A stretch of DNA of 64,000 bases from JAXMEB01 sp046348545. Its GTDB lineage: Bacteria; Pseudomonadota; Gammaproteobacteria; Berkiellales; Berkiellaceae. A program made the position numbers and the translations under genes. The notes under the pieces are model-generated. The model ran no database searches. It was given only the letters and a program-made list of their open reading frames with translations, and was not told the DNA's origin. The stretch spans positions 372,001-436,000 of the forward strand of contig JAXMEB010000002.1 of NCBI GenBank assembly GCA_046348545.1, given 5' to 3'. Each line of letters starts with the position of its first letter. Positions within the stretch are counted from its first letter, which is position 1. Shown in pieces: positions 62,161 to 64,000 of the stretch.

Positions 62161-62766
62161 ATGAAGCATAAATTCTTCCAAGAGTATATTAGAGTGAGTA
62201 TTATTTCAATTTTATTCCTAACAGGACTTTGTGGCCTAGCATATCCTATGTTAATTACAAGTATATTAGCTGTTTTTTTTGAGTATGAAGCACAGGGTAG
62301 CTTCATTAAACAAGAAGAGCAACTTAGAGGTTCTGTATTATTAGGTCAATTGTTCTCAAGTCAACAATATTTTTGGACTCGGCCTTCAGCAACTGGGGGG
62401 CATCCATATGATGCTGCTATATCGAGTGGTTCAAACTTGGGACCGAGCAATCCATCATTATTAGATGCTGTGAATGAGCGTATTAGAGTACTTCAATCTG
62501 TACACAGTGAGGCATTACAAATACCTATTGATCTTGTAACAGCGTCTGGTAGTGGACTTGATCCCGATATTTCAATAGCCTCAGCTATTTATCAAAGCAA
62601 ACGTGTCGCCACTGCAAGACAAATGGAACATGCTGAAGTCCTAAAGCTGATAGAAGCCGTTCAAAAGAAGAGACAATTTAAATTGCTGGGCGAGCCGAGA
62701 GTAAATGTAGTCTCCCTGAACCTTGAATTAGATAAACAGGATCTTTTAATGCATGAACCAGGATAG
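62161..62766 (+). CDS. kdpC: potassium-transporting ATPase subunit C
   Basis: Membrane-anchored assembly and ATP-affinity subunit. About 201 residues with one N-terminal transmembrane helix (IISILFLTGLCGLAYPMLIT), QLFSSQQYFWTRPSA, SSGSNLGPSNPSLL and the ISIASAIYQ-type SGLDP-DIS-ASA motif. ATG 62161 is 4 nt after kdpB. Confidence 0.95.
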   Translation: MKHKFFQEYIRVSIISILFLTGLCGLAYPMLITSILAVFFEYEAQGSFIKQEEQLRGSVLLGQLFSSQQYFWTRPSATGGHPYDAAISSGSNLGPSNPSLLDAVNERIRVLQSVHSEALQIPIDLVTASGSGLDPDISIASAIYQSKRVATARQMEHAEVLKLIEAVQKKRQFKLLGEPRVNVVSLNLELDKQDLLMHEPG

Positions 62767-64000
62767 ACCTAATCCAGATCAGCTATTGAAACAAGTTACA
62801 GTTGAGATAAAAAAGGTAAGTCAAGGAAAGTTGACAATATTCTTTGGAGCTTGTGCGGGCGTTGGAAAAACATATGCTATGCTACAGGCAGCTCACCAAG
62901 AGATTGATGAAAACGTAGATGTGGTAGCCGGTGTAATTGAAGGGCATGGAAGACTAGAAACAATTAAATTAATAGAAAAATTGTGTGTTCTACCACTCAA
63001 AGAAGTTCAATATCAGGGTGTTACTTTGAAGGAATTCGATCTGGATGCGGCTATTATTAGGAATCCTAGAATTATTCTAATTGATGAACTAGCACATACT
63101 AATGCGCCAGGTTCCAGACACCCTAAACGTTGGCAAGACGTCGAGGAATTATTGAATTGTGGGATTAATGTTTTCACGACGCTCAATGTCCAGCATCTTG
63201 AAAGTTTGAACGATATTGTTGCAAACTTTACTGGCGTTCGGGTTAAAGAGACCATACCAGATTCAATATTTGACGAAGCTGATGAGATTCATCTAGTAGA
63301 TGTACCCTCTGAATTAATCTTAGAGAGATTGGACGAAGGGAAGGTTTATTTAGGAGATTTTGCAAAGAGGCGTGCTGCACAGAATTTTTTTAAAATTGAG
63401 AACTTGATTGTACTAAGAGAAATAGCGCTAAGACGTACAGCTGAACGGGTAGATGCTTTAAGAGATGTTTATAAAAAATATCAAAGCAAGGACAGCCGTC
63501 AAATCGGTGATAAAATTCTAGTTTGTGTCGGCCAAAATAGCGTTGCTTCTAAGCTAATCCGAACTGCCAAACAAATGGCTTCCAAGTTAAAAGCAGATTG
63601 GGCAGCTGTTTATGTAGAGAATGAGCAGCATTATAACTTATCGAAAGATGAGCAATTTCAGATCGAAAAAAATCTGCAACTTGCCAATCAAATGGGAGGG
63701 GAATCTTTTGTATTACAGGAAGTTGATCCCGTAGAAGCGATTTTAGGATTTGCGCGCGATCATGGTTATACACAAATCCTGATTGGTCGCTCTTCAAAGC
63801 CTAAGTGGCGGCGTAAGTTTTTCGGTTCTCTAACAGGTCGATTAATCGAGAACTCAGAATCAATAGATGTCATCGTTGTCAATGATAGTGCAGAACGAAA
63901 ACAAATAAAGCGTTCTAAACTGCCCATTCCGTGGCTTACTTACCTTAATGCAAGTATGATTCTTATTTTTTGTACGGTGTTAGGTTTTCCCTTTAAGGAG
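62753..64000 (+). CDS. kdpD: sensor kinase KdpD (3' truncated by window)
   Basis: Turgor/K+ sensor histidine kinase controlling kdp. 416 residues visible, no stop before the window end. Starts ATG 62753, overlapping the kdpC end by 14 nt. Seen: N-terminal KdpD domain with Walker-A-like GACAGVGKTYAML near residue 37 and IILIDELAHTNAPGSRHPKRW, then a universal-stress-type domain (residues about 245-385), and the beginning of the four-helix membrane region (YLNASMILIFCTVLG). The kinase core lies beyond the window. Confidence 0.93.
   Translation, partial: MNQDRPNPDQLLKQVTVEIKKVSQGKLTIFFGACAGVGKTYAMLQAAHQEIDENVDVVAGVIEGHGRLETIKLIEKLCVLPLKEVQYQGVTLKEFDLDAAIIRNPRIILIDELAHTNAPGSRHPKRWQDVEELLNCGINVFTTLNVQHLESLNDIVANFTGVRVKETIPDSIFDEADEIHLVDVPSELILERLDEGKVYLGDFAKRRAAQNFFKIENLIVLREIALRRTAERVDALRDVYKKYQSKDSRQIGDKILVCVGQNSVASKLIRTAKQMASKLKADWAAVYVENEQHYNLSKDEQFQIEKNLQLANQMGGESFVLQEVDPVEAILGFARDHGYTQILIGRSSKPKWRRKFFGSLTGRLIENSESIDVIVVNDSAERKQIKRSKLPIPWLTYLNASMILIFCTVLGFPFKE

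Noticed and set aside
1..64000. tRNA or rRNA genes
   Set aside because: No T-loop GGTTCGA-type consensus in a cloverleaf context and no rRNA-like sequence was found by eye; absence is not proven.

Overview
The window reads as chromosomal DNA of a gammaproteobacterium with moderate-to-low GC. The order gyrA-serC-aroA-cmk-rpsA-lapA-lapB-pyrF, with ubiG divergent from gyrA, and the continuous block gltA / sdhCDAB-sucABCD are typical of that class. The AroA protein resembles the class II EPSP synthases (known for example from Coxiella) rather than the enteric class I type. This and the effector-like unknown genes hint at Legionellales/Coxiellaceae relatives. That placement is inference.

Layout. 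1-9 kb: surface-polysaccharide genes of the kind found in exosortase-A/EPS loci (O-antigen ligase-like protein cut by the window start, methyltransferase, polysaccharide deacetylase; on the other strand an asparagine-synthase-like amidotransferase, a GNAT/FemAB-like transferase and a secreted TPR protein), interrupted by two unknown genes. 9-12 kb: an aldehyde-dehydrogenase homologue that has lost its catalytic cysteine, overlapping alanine dehydrogenase. 12-25 kb: an unknown gene, galE, gltA and the full sdhCDAB-sucABCD TCA block. 25-30 kb: bolA-yciB and trpS-scpA-scpB-rluB. 30-38 kb (minus strand): a diguanylate cyclase; an SDR; hpnE, hpnD and hpnC (squalene from farnesyl-PP) with two small unknown genes; gph; ubiG; and a lipase-like hydrolase. 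38-47 kb: gyrA-serC-aroA-cmk-rpsA-lapA-lapB. 47-52 kb: pyrF, then three envelope-sugar genes (WecA/WbpL-like, WbpM/CapD-like, galU). 52-58 kb: glycerol facilitator, a 572-residue unknown protein, and a four-gene partner-switching regulatory operon (STAS, RsbW-like, REC-RsbU-like, histidine kinase). 58-64 kb: the kdp potassium-uptake operon with two very small membrane-protein genes at its head, running out of the window inside kdpD.

The most unusual feature is a family of dispersed palindromic elements. Four copies are exactly 128 bp with TATACCC/GGGTATA ends and a central hairpin that shows compensatory base changes. Two shorter relatives (about 88-97 bp) and one half copy are also present. 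Most sit between convergent genes. One abuts the stump of what looks like a RelE-type toxin gene. The half copy supplies the last codons and stop of the TPR gene. A separate 95-bp MITE-like element at 4.5 kb has 18-bp terminal inverted repeats and a perfect 8-bp flanking duplication. No tRNA, rRNA, CRISPR array or intact transposase gene was seen.
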